This document shows, piece after piece, positions 6,119 to 6,544 of a stretch of DNA of 6,544 bases. Under the pieces are notes generated by a model. That model was not told the DNA's origin and ran no database searches. It was given only the letters and a program-made list of their open reading frames with translations. A program made the position numbers and the translations under genes. Each line of letters starts with the position of its first letter. The first letter of the stretch is position 1. The stretch is from JOPF133 sp035505095 (GTDB lineage: Bacteria > Acidobacteriota > Terriglobia > Bryobacterales > Bryobacteraceae). The DNA lies in NCBI GenBank assembly GCA_035505095.1, contig DATJRE010000274.1, positions 1 to 6,544 of the forward strand. The letters run 5' to 3'.

Positions 6119-6544
6119 ATGTCCAGATTTGCCATTCATACACCGTATCTGATTGTGGTCGCCTGCCTGATCATCGCGATCCTGGGCGCGGTGAGCGTGG
6201 TGGGAATGCCGGTGGATATGTTTCCGGCGATGAACATTCCGGTGGTGGTGGTAGCCACGTTTTATTCGGGGATGCCGCCGGAACAGATCGAAGGGGACAT
6301 CACATACCACCTGGAGCGCTTCTTCACTCTGGCCAGCGGTATCGACCATATCGAATCGCGATCGCTCAACGGCGTCAGCATTATCCGGGTTTACTTTCAG
6401 TCCAACACCAACGCGGATATCGACGCGGCCACCATCGCGAACCTGGCCGTTTCGGATATGAAAGACCTGCCGCCGGGCACGCTGCCGCCGGTGGTGCTCA
6501 AGTCGGATGCTTCCAGCCTGCCGGTGTGCCTGGTGACCATGAAC
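6119..6544 (+). CDS. RND efflux pump, AcrB/CusA family permease, N-terminal part (3' truncated by window edge)
   Basis: Inner-membrane proton-driven pump; the first 142 codons are open to the edge of the window, and family members are about 1000 residues or more. Visible: N-terminal MSRFAIHTPYLIVVACLIIA, which is TM1 (about 9-28), then the start of the first porter loop with MPVDMFPAMNIPVVVVATFYSG, an EQIEGDI stretch, GIDHIESRSLNGVSIIRVYF and LPPGTLPPVVLKSD. These match the family pattern VD-FP-I--P-V-V-T-Y-G--PE--E through G--I-S-S--G-S-I-V-F to LP-G--PP-V. The proton-relay Asp residues of TM4 and the substrate pocket lie outside, so HAE-1 (drugs) versus HME (metals) cannot be decided. The ATG at 6119 has only a weak AGG (6110-6112) upstream; translation probably follows from the adaptor, 7 bases before. 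It completes the channel-adaptor-pump set. Confidence 0.93.
   Translation, partial: MSRFAIHTPYLIVVACLIIAILGAVSVVGMPVDMFPAMNIPVVVVATFYSGMPPEQIEGDITYHLERFFTLASGIDHIESRSLNGVSIIRVYFQSNTNADIDAATIANLAVSDMKDLPPGTLPPVVLKSDASSLPVCLVTMN

Noticed and set aside
5837..6349. 170-codon minus-strand open frame over the adaptor end and pump start
   Set aside because: Low-complexity Arg/Pro/His translation opposite two genes with clear family matches.

Overview
The window is GC-rich and tightly packed. It carries the end of one biosynthetic gene and then a complete regulatory and efflux locus whose last gene runs off the right edge. No rRNA, tRNA, mobile element, CRISPR array or phage gene is visible. The gene style suggests a Gram-negative bacterium: an outer-membrane factor, a lipoprotein periplasmic adaptor and an RND pump. 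The fused TrpE-TrpG enzyme and the wording of the adaptor and pump recall Acidobacteriota of the Solibacter/Bryobacter type, but that placement is inference from memory, not proven here.

Layout. Bases 1-910 (+) are the 3' end of a fused anthranilate synthase TrpE(G). After a 26-base convergent gap lies a leftward two-component pair: an OmpR-type response regulator (3074 down to 2388) and a sensor histidine kinase (2388 down to 937), joined by a TAATG overlap. Bases 3075-3230 are a divergent control region. Rightward follow a DUF190 protein (3231-3590), a TolC-type outer-membrane factor (3587-4870), an RND adaptor lipoprotein (4867-6111) and the start of an RND pump (6119 to the edge). The first three rightward genes overlap by ATGA, and the last gap is 7 bases.

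How it fits together. Kinase and regulator resemble the CusS/CusR-CopR 'heavy metal' branch. The regulator probably controls both itself and the divergent tripartite efflux operon. The most striking non-coding signal is at 3110-3171: six TCAGG half-sites, three on each strand, in exact 11-base steps around one symmetry axis (3140.5). This looks like the binding array of the OmpR-type regulator, and the two predicted -10 boxes lie at mirror-image positions around the same axis. The unusual gene is the DUF190 protein, a small PII-like family of unsettled function, which here is the first cistron of the efflux operon.

Limits: the substrate of the pump, the signal sensed and the DNA-binding assignment are inferred from family and context only.
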